Origin: Stereocaulon alpinum
Taxonomy: Eukaryota; Ascomycota; Lecanoromycetes; Lecanorales; Stereocaulaceae
Direction of reading: 5' to 3'
DNA: 64,000 bases
Assembly: GCA_018257865.1 (NCBI GenBank)
Contig: JAEUBA010000035.1
Location: forward strand, 124,001-188,000
Below the pieces are notes generated by a model. It was not told the origin of the DNA. It worked only from the letters and a program-made list of their open reading frames with translations, and did not search any database. Shown piece after piece: positions 22,612 to 35,173 of the stretch. The translations under genes and the position numbers were made by a program. Within the stretch, counting starts at the first letter, position 1, and the number at the start of each line of letters is the position of its first letter.

Positions 22612-23300
22612 GATGATCTCCACTTGGCTGAAGAGTGATCTAGATATCGCAAAATGCCAATAAATGGGACAACAGCTCAGTTGGAAAGTGCGCAGATAAA
22701 GCAGATGACGGGGAACCCTCCCTGATAAGAGACCTGTGAAAGAAGACGTGTTGGGCAGAGGAGATGTGAAAGAAATAGGAGATGTGACAGCTGCGGAGCT
22801 CAAGCTGCTGAGTGAAGAAATGCACTATCCTAGCGCCGGTGATCCTAAAGTGACGTACGTGGACGTCATAAAGATGAGTTCACTTGTAGGTATGTCTGAT
22901 GGATGTCCGCATGTACTGCAATCTATGAGGTTACATGAAGTTGCTAAAGTGGTGTTGTCTAGTTTTTGAATTTTTTGAAAGCTGTGTGTCTGCAGGTGAT
23001 CACGCTGAGACAAGATCTTGGGTTTCAAGCCTAGCACGGGCTAGCACATGCAGGTACGGGTCACCATTGAAGTCAATGCATGTCTCGATATTGAAAGCTA
23101 ATCACTTTTCACTTGCCGTGCTTCTGACAGCATAGAGGGAAATCGAATAAAGCTTTTTCACTCATAGTCACATATTCGACGAGCTCTCGTATATATCCAG
23201 GTGTTGTACAATTCCTGAGCCATTGTCACTGCAAAAACCATGCACTCCAGCCTCAAGGCATCAACTTTACCATCACGTAGAAGCTCGTGACTCAATCAGA
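22612..23300. other. Intergenic, between ADE4 3' end and DNA glycosylase 5' end
   Basis: About 690 bases. Both genes run on the minus strand, so this holds the glycosylase promoter and the ADE4 terminator region. No other feature was seen. Confidence 0.45.
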
Positions 23301-25282
23301 TCAAGACCCAGTATACTCGAAGTCCTGTTGATTGTGCAGCCCGATATCCATGCGGTTTCTTGGCGATGCTCCCTCTCCATCACCAGAAAGCTTTCTCTTG
23401 CCCGTCCTTGGTGGCGGCACGCCATTCCCGTTCACAATTGGACCTGAGTCAGCAGAGTGCGCAGGAACGACTTTACCGTCAGCATTGACTTCCACGCCGT
23501 TAGTAGCCATCTCGATCTCCTCTTGGCCAGCGTAGCCGTTGGCCACGGCTTCCCTGGCGCTCTCCATCATCTTCATCTTCTTCGTTTCGCCTCGGATTTG
23601 CTCCAGGTGTTTAAAATAGCCGTGAGGAACCGGTGTCACATATTCGCCGTTGAAGACACCTACCTCAAACTCTTGATTTTTCCGAGGTATGGAACCCTTA
23701 ATCACGGCTTCTATGCAGGCTTCCTTGAGGTCTTCGAGCTCTTGGAATATGACCTTTTCTGCTCCGATGTGATGCGCAATGGCATTGTCATCGCGATTAT
23801 GGGCTATGAGCTCTGATGGTGAAGCGAGATCGATGCCGTAGATGTGGGGGTGCCTTAGATTCAGATTAGCGCAGCCTATAGCAGATCTTAATTACCACTA
23901 ACCTTATCCGAGGTGCTGCACTGGCAAAGTAGACTTTTAGTGCACCTGCTTCTTTTGCCATGTTGACAATCTCTCGACTAGTAGTACCCCGTACGATGCT
24001 ATCGTCGACCAGCAACACGTTCTTACCTTCGAATTGTTCTTCCATTGCGTTCAGCTTTCTCCTGACTCCTTTTTCGCGAGCTTTCTGTCCAGGCATGATG
24101 AACGTACGAAAGACATAGCGGTTCTTGACAAAGCCTTGGCAATATGGCTTCTTCAGTCGCGCAGCAACACAAGGAGCACTCGTATTCGAGGTCTCTGGGA
24201 TGGGCATTACCACATCTATTTCTTTGAGTTGTGCAGGCGTCAGGACTTTGGTGATGCGATCTCCAAGCTTGTGACCCATGTTCCTACCCATAAGGTCAAT
24301 ACAAGCTTACATTGCTCAGAACATGGGACTCACTCTCGAGATTGGTGAACCGAGATACTGTCGATGATGGCATCTGGCCGAGCGAAGTAGCAATACTCGA
24401 AGATGTCTGGCTTGTAAGCCTTACGAGCTTGAACTTGAGCGAACACTGGGGGTAATCCTTTCGGGATGATGACGGCCTGACCCGGTAGTATGTCGTGGAT
24501 ATCGCGCCTCTGATATCCAAGTTGCCGTAAAGCCACTGACTCCGATGCCATCATATAGTCCATCCCTTCACCATTGGTGGATGGTCGACACCCCATTACC
24601 AAAGGACGTATGCCATACGAATCACGGAATCCGATTATACCAAAGCCTGAAGAAGATTAGCGAACAAGATAATCCCAAATGCAACGGACCCCATTAAAGG
24701 CATGCTCTTCGATCATAAGCGTAGAGGAAAGGGTGTCCAACCTGCAAGCATAGCCGTACACGCCCAGCCCCCTTGTAGACGATTGTACATTCTTCCCAAA
24801 GCCGCGAAGACATCATCGCTATTGACCCGTGCTTTGCCTGTGACCCCGAGCTCGCACGCAAAGATGTTCATCATCAGCTCGCTATCACTCTCGGTGTTTA
24901 TATGTCGATGTCCCTCATCGTCCAGAAACGTTTTAAGCTCCGGAGCGTTGATTAAGTTCCCATTGTGTGCGAAGCAAATGCCATACGGGTAGTTGGCGAA
25001 GAACGGCTGAGCTTCAGCATTGGCACTGGTACCTGCTGTTGGATATCTCAGGTGCCCGATACCCATATACCCAGGAAGGTCCGAAACTCTTGCGCCGTCA
25101 CGGAATACCTTTGCGGCCAGTCCATTTCCTTTATTCTGGTAGATCTTGCCTCCCGTAGCACACGTAGCTAGACCACACGCATCCTGTCCACGGTGCTGTA
25201 AGAGGTATAGAGCCTCGTGTATGTCCGCTGCGACCTGGCAGTCTGCTGGGCTGGCATGAAGAGCAGCAATGACGCCGCACAT
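23301..25282 (-). CDS. ADE4: Amidophosphoribosyltransferase, 595 aa
   Basis: Minus-strand exons 25282-24742, 24646-24334, 24283-23903 and 23853-23301; introns 95, 50 and 49 bp, with phases consistent throughout. It starts MCGVIA, so Cys2 becomes the N-terminal glutaminase nucleophile. QHRGQDACG, GIGHLRYPTAGTS and AHNGNLINA mark the class II amidotransferase domain. VLLVDDSIVRGTTSREIV (about 374-391) is the PRPP-binding loop. The enzyme makes phosphoribosylamine, the first step of purine synthesis. The C-terminal about 80 residues (poorly conserved, with NGNGVPPPRTGKRK) extend past the yeast protein. It diverges from RID. Confidence 0.95.
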
Positions 25283-27069
25283 CTCTAAGGGCTGGGAGGA
25301 TAGTGTGAATTGGTCGGTGGGGGAGTAAAGTCAGTATGGGTGTCTATAATATAAGCCAATCAGCGTAAATCACATGCAGATGCTTCGTTTGCCATGCTGG
25401 TATGATTGCCCAGGTGTTCAGAATCGCAACATCTCAGCACATAATAGCTATGAAGTCTAACATCTTTATAATTGAACATTCATCACGAAAGGGCGGCGCT
25501 GACGGAGGGGCAAAGCTTACCGCTCTTTGCTCGAACAACAGTAAAGATGGCTGTTAAGGTTGTGTAGTCGGATGGGGGAGGAGCAAGAGCCTCAGTCGCC
25601 TTAGTCGTATACCAGGCGGAGTCGACTTGAACCCGAGGATGTTGTAGAGAGCCATTTTGGAAAGGCAGGCGATCCTTCTCCCGCGGGGCTATATAAAATT
25701 CGATGAAGAATTTTGCAAGGTCCCACGCGAGCCACGGAACCAAGCCTTAGAGCGGGGTTAAAGCTGCCAAGCCGGTCTTTACCCGCTCCAGATCTGACGT
25801 CCGTACCTCCTAACGCTAAAGTACACAAGGAATGTCAAGCAATGATTGGTGAGAAAAGAAGTCCAGATACGTAAGCAGCTTCCGCTCACTTACTCCTCTT
25901 TCTATATACACATCTGCGTCCTCCACTGTTCGTAAAGTCTGGGCTCTCTCTGTATCAAAGACAAAGAGAGAGGGGAGATGCTAAAGCCAGTGAAAAATAA
26001 CTGGACTAGGCTGTAAAAGGTAGGAGAGACTCGCTGACGCTCTGACATGGCTCCTGCTGTGAAGCCTGCAGCTGGCCTGCATTGCTGTTCGGCCAACTCA
26101 CATATTTTGAAAATGGAGATTAGCTTTGCCGTTGGTAATGGTATTAGCATTGGTTTAGCGTCTAGTCTCTGCCTTGGGCCAATCGCCCTGTGCTCATTGT
26201 ATTTCCGCCATTCATCTTTCATCCCGTGTTTTGTCTGCTTCAAGATTTTGGGGCAGCTCCAAATATGACAGGCAGTAATCCCAAGAGCTAAACATACTAC
26301 ATTCCTCTGGACTGCAGCCCAACTAAACATGCTTTCACAAGCCGCTGCAAACCAAGCATATCAGCTTTTGACCACTGATGAATGGATTAGGCAGAAGTCT
26401 AGCATTCAGGTCACTGTTTCGTATGCTGCCGAGACTGTTTGCCCGGAACAGGTAGTGAAAGCCAGGGCAATGCTTTGTTGAGGGGAAGTGAAGGTGAGTC
26501 TTGTACCCTCTCCATCCTCTCCTCTTCCTCCTGAGCTGCTTCCATTCTGGTACCTACTTTGTTGAAGCTCCCAGTCCGGGCCAAACCTCCAGACCGTCTA
26601 TTCAACATCATTCACTGCAGAATCCTGGAACAACCACCAGACTATTCCTTTCTCACCTCCTAGATGCCAGAAACTTCACAGCACTTGGTCACTCAGGTCC
26701 CCAATCTATGACCGTTTTCTACTTGGCGCTGCCTACCTTCCCGTTTCAGAGCTCTGCAAATATTTGGAAGCATTGATTGGATTCTGTTGCCGGAAAAAGT
26801 CGTTGCAGCATTCGAACATCTTCTACAAGGCTCTCGCCTGATCTAGTCCACTTCCTCCTCCTACGAAAGTGGTCAACAGCCAGATGTTATCCTTCATATG
26901 AAGAGCTCATTCATCGTTGAGCTTCACACGCCCGCTTGCACAGGCATTCATACTGCGAAAGGCACTGCAAAATACTCTTCTCTTGCAACAGGATCGTCTT
27001 CCTATCTCGCATTCCCATATCTTAGAGCATCACTCCTTCTCTACATCTCAATATTGGCATTCTCCGTAC
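25283..27069. other. Divergent intergenic region between ADE4 and RID
   Basis: About 1.8 kb between two divergent starts. Small ORFs (for example minus-strand 26330-25902) have no recognised content. It presumably holds both promoters and 5' leaders. Confidence 0.45.
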
Positions 27070-30000
27070 ATGAATCCAGCTTCCCATGCAAGGGGCCGAT
27101 GCATTGTGGTCATTGATGGAGACGACGAGGTGATGCAGCATTATCCAACCGGTAAGACCGGTCCAGGCGCACGTATTTCAATTGCTGATCGATTGTACGT
27201 GTAGCAATGAATTCCAGAGCATCTCAGACTCACCCACCTGGAGAGGACTGTCGCGAACACCAACCAGCACACCACTCCATAGAGCCCGAACACCAACCTC
27301 AGCCAATTTCCCAGACATCGGCCGTGAAATCTCGACCACAATTGCCGCCTATTAATAGACCTGATTACCTCGCGCCTACTAAGAAATTTCCCCCACCGGA
27401 ATCATGCTCCTCATCGGCACGTAACGCTTCATCCATGACGCCTGATAACCACAACCACCTTACCAAAGCTAGAGAGACCTCTGGTATTTCACTAACACCA
27501 ACGTCAACGTCGTCGAGAACCCAGAATCTTCGACTACCGCAGCCGCCGGTGATTCATGATGTCACTGACGATGACGATTTCATGGATGCAAATGAAGTCT
27601 CTGCGTGGGTCGCTCAACTTAACGAAGACGAGGCGAGAAGGCTATCAGCAAGTTCATCCACTTCCAAACTGTCTACACGACAGAAGTCTTCGGTGATCCT
27701 TCCTAGAAATGTTTCAATAACAGCGCCATTCGCCAGTCTCGACGAATTTGATCACGATGGAATCCGACTCTTTCCAAGGGTGTACGTTGAATTGAGGGAA
27801 GGAGACTTTATGAAGATCGTTCATATTGTTAAGGACACCCGAACATCCGAGATCACACTGCGCGGTTTTATCTTCCGAAGGACTAGGGATATGAATGGGT
27901 TCCTAGATCGGAAACTGAACGAGGTCTGCTGGATTATCCACATTGATGATGATGATCCACGAGACCACGACATACAAGGGCTCGAGACCGTTTCGGTCAC
28001 TGAAGTAGTCAAGCGAAGGAAGATTCGATTGACCAATCTAAGCTTCCCAGCACTGAGCTTTCGCGATGACAAGCACAAAGACACGGAAGGGACTGTCGAA
28101 AATGACCGTGTCCTCGTGTGTAGATACAAGTACCTATGCTTCTACCCTAACGCTAAAGCACGGAATCTAAATGCTTGGTGTGAGAAGGGTTTCCATAGAT
28201 TGCGGGCTGACGACTGCGATAAATGGACGGACAATAACATAAACGATGAAGATCTTCGTACCATTTGGAGAGGAGAAACATCTCCTGGTGGTGCGCAAGA
28301 AGGCTGGATGGCGGGCGAGAGAGAATTCTTGCGTCAAGAAGCTGTGTCGAACAAGGGAATAATCAGCTGGCAATCCTTGAAAATGGCTGGCGGCACTTAC
28401 TTCCCTCCTGGGGATCCAATGAAGCGTGGCGGTGTTGGTACACTGCTCAGGAAGATGACCCCAAGCGCTGCAATTTCCGCCAATACTGCCCCCAACCCTG
28501 CTATCAACAGCGATGAGAATCTAGACGCCAGCCTGGTGGTTGCAAGTGATGCTGACGATGAGGTAGAGGAGGCTGCAAGCTCGTCTTCCTCAAGCACGCG
28601 CGCTCAACAGCAGCGAAGCCATCGTCGCAAGCCGCGTCTTTCTCTCGCAGCATTGGATAAATGGCTTGACCCAAGCGATCACGACTCGGATGAGAGTCAA
28701 GGGATTACGCATGCCATCAACAGAATGCTCAGAGAGAGTTCGGTCAAAGCGCAGAGGTCAACACGTACGTCGCCTCGCATCGTTGAATTTGACGCGCGAG
28801 TCAGAACAATCTCCAGATCAGGCATCTACGAAAAGCACTATGAAGGCAAAATCACAGAGACTTACATCCCTAAACCAGGCGCACTGAACAAGAAGCGGAA
28901 GGCTGAGCACTCCTTTGGCTCGTCTGTGGGGCCAAGAAAGCGAGTTGATATAAGACTTCGTAATAATCCTAATCATCGAACAATGACCGATGCTAGAAAA
29001 GATCCAGTTGCAAGATATCGTCCGCGTTCGAGTCTGTACAAGCTCCACGAAGTCAGCCCTTCGGACAGCGACAAAACCTTGGGACGTTCTCAATCTGAGG
29101 ACTCCGTGGAAGAGATGTGTACGCCAACCAAAGCGAGAGGCTATGGAATTACTAGATCTGGTCTCCCGACTCCTCTCTCATTGCGAAGGAACAGCTCGAT
29201 ACGTCCAATGTTCCCATCGAATACAGACCTAGCGTTACCATTTAGACATCCACGCCCTTCGACTCCTAGCCTTGGTCAAGGACGTCTTGTTGTGGGCGAC
29301 GAAGACAATGTTATTGACCTCACAAGACCTCAACCGCATCAGCAATCAGCTCTCTCCACTCCGTTTCCACGCTCTTCCATCTCTCGCCAGCCTGGTACAT
29401 GTGGTTCATCGCAGTCTCGACCAGATCATCCCACAAATGCGTATGAGACGTCTTCCGCTCCGTATGCATCCTCCCGCCCTAGACTCTCCTACAACGGTAT
29501 TTATTCGAACAACCAGCGCAGGTCCTCTTCAGCTCGATTACCGCTTCCCACATCTTCTTGTGGCTCTCGTGTGAAATCATATAGACATTCTCCAAGAGCC
29601 TGTGTATCACCTGCCCGGCTCAGCTCCAGGGCAACTGACTATTCGCAAGTGCAATCCCACTCTACCGCACTTCCGCAGGCCCCGGTCAAACAGGAGTGTC
29701 AGAAACCATTGAAGGAGATTCAGCGAAGATACACATTTGGTGACTGCTTCTGCGGAGCAGGAGGCATGTCCCGCGGCGCCATCAATGCTGGCCTACGCAT
29801 TAAATGGGGCTTTGACTTCAATCTTCCAGCCTGTCAAACGTACGCTCTAAACTTCATTGGTACGTCGATCTACAATGTCTGGGCCAATGATTTCTCTGAA
29901 GCAAAGGGAGACCATAGAGTGGATATCTGCCATTTGTCACCACCTTGTCAATACTTTTCTGACGCGCACACGTGGGAAGGGAAAGATGATGAGATGAATA

Positions 30001-30677
30001 CAGCATCATTGTTTGCTATCTTCAACCTGCTGGAGAAAGCGAAGCCGAGAGTTGTTACCCTAGAACAGACCTCTGGACTGATCCGTCGCCATCCTATCTT
30101 CTTCAATGCGGTAATCAACATGTTCACTTCACGAGGCTTTAGCGTGAGATGGAGGATTCTAAACTGTACCGATTTTGGACTGCCACAACGGAGGATGAGG
30201 TTGTTTGTAATTGCATCTTGGTAAGATCCCTTCCTTCCGCCAAACACCTTTGGCCTCTGACCACGACTTTCTAGCCCCGGCGAAGCTCTCCCACCTTTTC
30301 CAAAACCTACCCACAGCGCTCAACCCAACAAGACCGGCCTGAAACTCTGGACCACAATCAACGAAGCCATCTGCAAGATCCCAAATGGCTGGGCAAATCA
30401 CGATGTAGACCTAGCAAGAGAACGGGACGCATCCCCTCAGTCAGGCGATAAGATCTCCACCTGCGTCACCACGAATGGTGGGAACATCATTCATCCAAGT
30501 GGGAAACGGGACTATACCCACCGCGAGTTTGCTTGTCTGCAGAGCTTTCCATTGGCACATAAATTCGGAGGATCAGGCGTAAAGAAACAGATTGGGAATG
30601 CGGTACCGCCAGCCATTGCTACTGTAGTGCTGGAGGAGGTGAAGAGGGCTCTGTTAAAAGCGGACGGTTTACTATGA
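27070..30677 (+). CDS. rid: RID/Masc1-type putative DNA cytosine methyltransferase, 1166 aa
   Basis: Exons 27070-27151, 27205-30220 and 30275-30677. The first intron (53 bp) joins in frame to the ATG at 27207, so the protein likely starts at 27070. A BAH-like region (about residues 200-330; RVYVELREGDFMKIVHIV) precedes a long disordered part. The C5-methyltransferase domain (about 870-1160) has motif I GDCFCGAGGMSRG, motif IV SPPCQYFSDAH with the catalytic Cys, motif VI as EQT instead of the usual ENV, then GLPQRRMRLFVIAS and GNAVPP. The EQT variant marks the RID/Masc1 group, required for RIP in Neurospora and for premeiotic methylation in Ascobolus. No break was seen. Confidence 0.9.
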
Positions 30678-31516
30678 TCTACGATGGACAAACCTAGTCA
30701 TTGGCCATCAACCCTACAGAACCGATCGTAATTTGCCTTGGGTTCTAGCCCTTTACAACTTCCATGACTCCTATATGGGATCATCCTTCCACTTTCCTCT
30801 ATCCGTACTGCACACATCGACTTGTACCATATAACCGCCAGCACCGGCTTCTTGCACGTACGCAACCCGCGCACAGCGTCGTGGCTTCGATCTGTCTTCG
30901 GAGCAGCAAGACAAGGCTCAATCTCAACATGTGGCACCTCCACCAGCTACCTGGACAATTTTCTCCCGACTAGTACGCCCTAGTAGCGCACCACAGCGCT
31001 TTCCTATCTCTTTATTTTCCGATGACATTCGTCGATATCATGTTATTCACCCCCTAATTCTCATACTCTGCGTTGCCTTTTAATTCAACATGTAATTTTC
31101 GAGCGTGCACGCACGGAGACGACACTACCTTCATTAGCTGTATTCGCAATCTATAGATTTCGAGATAATAAAAGTCAGTGGTTAATGATGAAGCATGATG
31201 TTCCGGGTCTTGGTGTCGCACAACTTGGTGTTCATACGTGCTGTTAGCGTCAGTGATTCTGCACTCTCAGCCATCCGGGGACCGGTGTTGTCGAATATAC
31301 ACGTAAAGGTAAGCGAGGAGAGAGGACAATCGCGCAGATGCGATAGTAGAGCTTGATAAATGCAGCAATGGCTGCTGTAGATGGTATACGCGAAGTAGGT
31401 ATCAAGAGCTACAGTACCCCTTAATGCATTTTCTCCTGCCTTCTAACTGACAAATCGCCTCCACTCGCAATCTTTCATCGTACAAAATCCATTTTTCATG
31501 CTCAGCACCTTCCTCG
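30678..31516. other. Intergenic between convergent RID and CHS5
   Basis: About 840 bases containing both 3' ends. No further gene was recognised. Confidence 0.4.
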
Positions 31517-32784
31517 TTAGAGCTTCACCTCGTCGAAGCTCCCTCCATCTCCTGGTGTCTGCGACCCTTCAGCCTTCTCATCCTCCGCTCCCGGCACGCC
31601 TAAGTCGCCGTGTGACTCTTTCGTAGGTGAGGCAACCTCCTCTCCTTCCTCTCCTTCCTCACTTTCCTCCGTGTCATTAGCACTTTGCCTCTCATGCCCC
31701 GCAGGCTGATCCTTCTCGGGCACCGAAGGCGGTAATCTAGAATCCTCACTATTACTCGACGGCCCCTCCGACGGACTCAGCGGCGGAAGCGTAGCGCTCG
31801 CAGGAGCCTGAGACTGTGAAGGCGTAGGTGGCTGTTGCTGTCGCCGCTCCTGCACGGGCACCGTCCTCTGACTTTCTGTCCTCTGTGGCTGCGATGGTCT
31901 TTGTGATTGTTGTTGCTGTATGCCGACTCCTTGGCCTACTTGGCGTAGTCTTGGGTCCGCGTTGAGGTAGTAGCCGCGGACACCTACTATGCGTCCTTCA
32001 CGTTCGCAGCCTTCCACCCATTCTGGGCGGACGATGGGGATGTTCATCTCTTGCGCCTTTTCCCATTGTGCTCCGCGGCCTTCTGTGCATACGAAATGCG
32101 TAGTGTCGATCCTGACGTTCTCAACGACTTTTCCGCCGATCCTATCCACAGCCCCATTAAGGCTTTCCCTTAGCGGCGGAGGCAGCACGCCAGGCGTGAC
32201 AGTAATGCCAGACAGATCCGTCATCTTGTGCGTCTTGACCGCTAGTTTCTCACTACTATACATGCCCGCACTGGTCCTCAGTACGAGATGAAATGTGTAT
32301 TCCGTATCAACGGCCAGTCCTGAAACCTTCGTAGCCTGTATGCCCTTATCTTGTGGTATAACGCCCGCTTTCGCGCCATTGCGGTAGAGGCTTAGGCTTC
32401 GTAAGTCGGCGGTAGCGAGCTCTATGGGATCCCATTCTAGCACGACGGAAGTTTGGGTTGCGTTTCGGCAGCGAATGACGGGTGGGGATGGGGAAGCAAG
32501 ACCGTAGGCGTTCAAGATGGAGGACTGGAGGGCGGCGAAGGCTTTTTGGGAGGCTTGTTCGGATTGTGTGTTGCGGGCTACTGTTATGTCGACTATGGAG
32601 CCGGAGGTTATAGAGGGTGGCAGGAGAATAGAGGGAAATTCGATCTAGAGGGTAGGGATGGAAATGTTAGTGATGGATTGATTTGGGCCATTGCGGATGG
32701 GGGATAACGTACCAGGCGCTTGTCTTCTGTGAGCAGGACGGCGACGCCAGCATCGACTTTGCCGACTGTAAGTGATATCAACAT
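31517..32784 (-). CDS. CHS5: Chs5-type exomer scaffold protein, 399 aa
   Basis: Minus-strand exons 32784-32713 and 32644-31517; intron 68 bp, phase 0. It starts MLISLTVGKVDAGVAVLLTE, the conserved Chs5 N terminus that forms the homodimer and Arf1/ChAP-binding region. An FN3 domain follows (about 75-165; TQTSVVLEWDPIEL, VSGLAVDTEYTFHLVL), then a BRCT domain (about 170-260; THFVCTEGRGAQWEKA, PEWVEGCEREGRIVG). The C-terminal 140 residues are Gln/Pro/Glu-rich. Chs5 scaffolds exomer, which carries chitin synthase from the trans-Golgi to the surface. An in-frame ATG upstream (near 32911) does not fit the family start. Confidence 0.93.
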
Positions 32785-35173
32785 CTTGAGATCGGAATGT
32801 TTTGGAAGCTGTTGAATCAGTGTGTCGATCTGTCGCGAGTCGAGCTTCCGCGAAGCGAAATTGCGCTTTACCCGAATGAGACGGAGGATTATCGCTTGGC
32901 GCCACTCAAGCATACCGAGAAGGCTGCCTGAGGTAGCTCGGGTAGATACTTCATACTCGAAGCCTCAATCGTCAAGGCGGAGTTTCAATGTCATGATCTC
33001 AAAAACCGCATTCAGAGCTGTTCCATATAGTCTGTATTGCAGTATGTACATTCTCTATGTGGATGGTCTACCTGGGACCTGAGCATTGCTCATACATGTG
33101 CAAGATGAGTGGCAGAGCCGACGAATGACAACAGTGCTTCCGAATCTCAAAGTGGATTATTCATAGACTGGACAATGCACAAGTGTGAATTAGAACTTTG
33201 CGTCTCTAAGGAAGCTCTCTAGATGGACACTGGGCGGAACCAAGTGATGGCCTTGGTTTGAGAGTTTGCTGCACTAATTGGAGGCCACAGGCATCCGCTC
33301 AAAGCATGCTTCTTATCGCACCATCGTGTGTGTTGCCGAACTGGAAGTGGCTATCCGTTGTCAGTATTGATCGCAAACGCACCGTTGCAGAAGCTATAGT
33401 TTGGATGCACGAATGCGGCCCACGTCTTGGTCGATCTTTAGAAGTAACCAAGTTGCAGTGGGTTTATCAGCAGATGTTTCTCCGTAGGGGTATACCTGAT
33501 GGATGAAACAGTTCTGGGAGCTTGTTCGACAAGGGTTTGATCCACCAGAACACGTCTTGGTTTCTACGTAGTATCCCCATAATCTAATTCGCAATAACAA
33601 GGTGCCTGCAGGGATCTAAGATCCTGATAGGTCATGTCCTCTGATCGGTCGAATAATAGGCTAAATTTGCGCCACAGGTATTGCAGTGTATTCCGGATCC
33701 CTGAAGATCGTAGTTCTGCTCGATGAGATTCCAGTTCAAGCTTTGTGAGATTTAGCAGCAAGATAGAGCGAAGGATGTGGGGGATGCCTTCGAAGCCTCA
33801 TTGCGGAGATTGCAAGATAAAGTAGTACGCTGTGTCACAGCTTCAGGGACCAGGATGTCTTGGATCCCTCTCCGAATTCCCTAGAGCGGGTGCTTAGCAC
33901 ATTAAAGTCGGATCGCGGTATTGAAGCCCGGCAAGAAGCCAGTGTAGGAACTAATCGGAGATTGAACCTATTCCGTACTCTCGTGTTTGCTCTCGACAGT
34001 GAATCGCAAGCTTGCGGTTGGAACTACTCCATTAAGCAGCATTCTACCAGTTAACCATAGAGCACGAGCCGTAGATTTACCCCACGCCCAGACGTCACTG
34101 ATAGATGTGTTACCTACCTTAGGTATGACGTGAAGCTGGCTGGCTTCTGAATCTGCTATTCGCCTCTGGGCCTATGCGCGCCGAATATCCTCATTCTCCT
34201 TCTTCCAAACTTGTAGTGAATGGAATTTTTGCAGAGATAAAGCGCTGCATGGGAAGAGGCACCCTGACTCGCATTAGCTGTTCCAACGGCTGGTAGCTGC
34301 AGCATAGCGTCTGTTGGCGTCTCGGCGTGTGCTTTGCCACTAAACTATCGGAAGTTATGCGGGCCGACTAGCGTCCGCACGCAGATGATCCATGACAGAT
34401 CGCAAGTTTTTCTTCTTTCTCTGTAGCTTCACAAGAACCACGGCTCGTCATTGACTTTAAAGACGGGTGTTGGCGTGAAAGGATCGTAGCTAAAGTTCCT
34501 TTGATGCCGTCGAAAGGCTTCGCAACCTTGGAAGGCTCTAGCGATGGGGACGACGATGTACCTGCATGGACCGTTAGTGGGGTCTAGCATATGCAGGCCT
34601 CCACAGTTTAAAGATCGACGTCTTAGACATATGCAAGGAGAAAACGTGAGGTGACACCTGGTATGAGCTAAAGTCTCGTTCATGCCTGCCCTTCGTCCTC
34701 GAATGTGCTGCCATCGAGGTGGTCTGGAGACCACAGTGTGTAACCAGTCGCATAGAAACATAGAGCAAAAAGTCGCGTGTGTATCAGATGGTATCCGCGC
34801 TTTGCAATTGTTTGTTTAGCAAAGGCCTCAGTGTTTCGAATAACGCTCCCGCCACCAGTGATTTGCTAGCGCGAATCGTACCCACTGCTCTAGAAGTGGA
34901 GCTCTCATTTTCCGCTGTCACTCTTCACCAACGTCCCTTTACCCACGACCATCAACCACCCTCGTCAAACTTCATCCGTTCACACTTCCATCTCCTCAAA
35001 CACTTGAAGGTTGATCTACGACCCCCCTCGTGATAGTCTCTACCTCGTCCTGCCTGTTTCACTGTTCAGCATCAAACCGTAAGTCGTGCTTCTGAAGTTG
35101 TCTCGCTTGTTGATCCCATAAACTCACCCACCAAGGCACAAAAACCGCGACAGCTCACGTGGTTACGTCCACC
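32785..35173. other. Long intergenic region between CHS5 and the 7TM-RGS gene
   Basis: About 2.4 kb between divergent starts. Short ORFs such as 33761-33564 (minus) and 33860-34054 (plus) have somewhat protein-like sequence but no family, start or splice support. Pyrimidine-rich sequence at 34900-35100 fits a 5' leader of the downstream gene. Confidence 0.4.

Noticed and set aside
21497..22663. 388-codon plus-strand ORF opposite the DNA glycosylase
   Set aside because: It is the antisense shadow of the Lys/Ala/Pro-rich glycosylase frame; Ser/Phe/Val-rich with no family.
25902..26330. 142-codon minus-strand ORF between ADE4 and RID
   Set aside because: It has no motif, no homologue I recognise and no splice partners; it is probably leader or promoter DNA of the divergent genes.
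32608..32913. Longer Chs5 N terminus from an upstream in-frame ATG
   Set aside because: The family starts at the MLxSLTVGKVDAG block, so the extra residues are more likely leader sequence.
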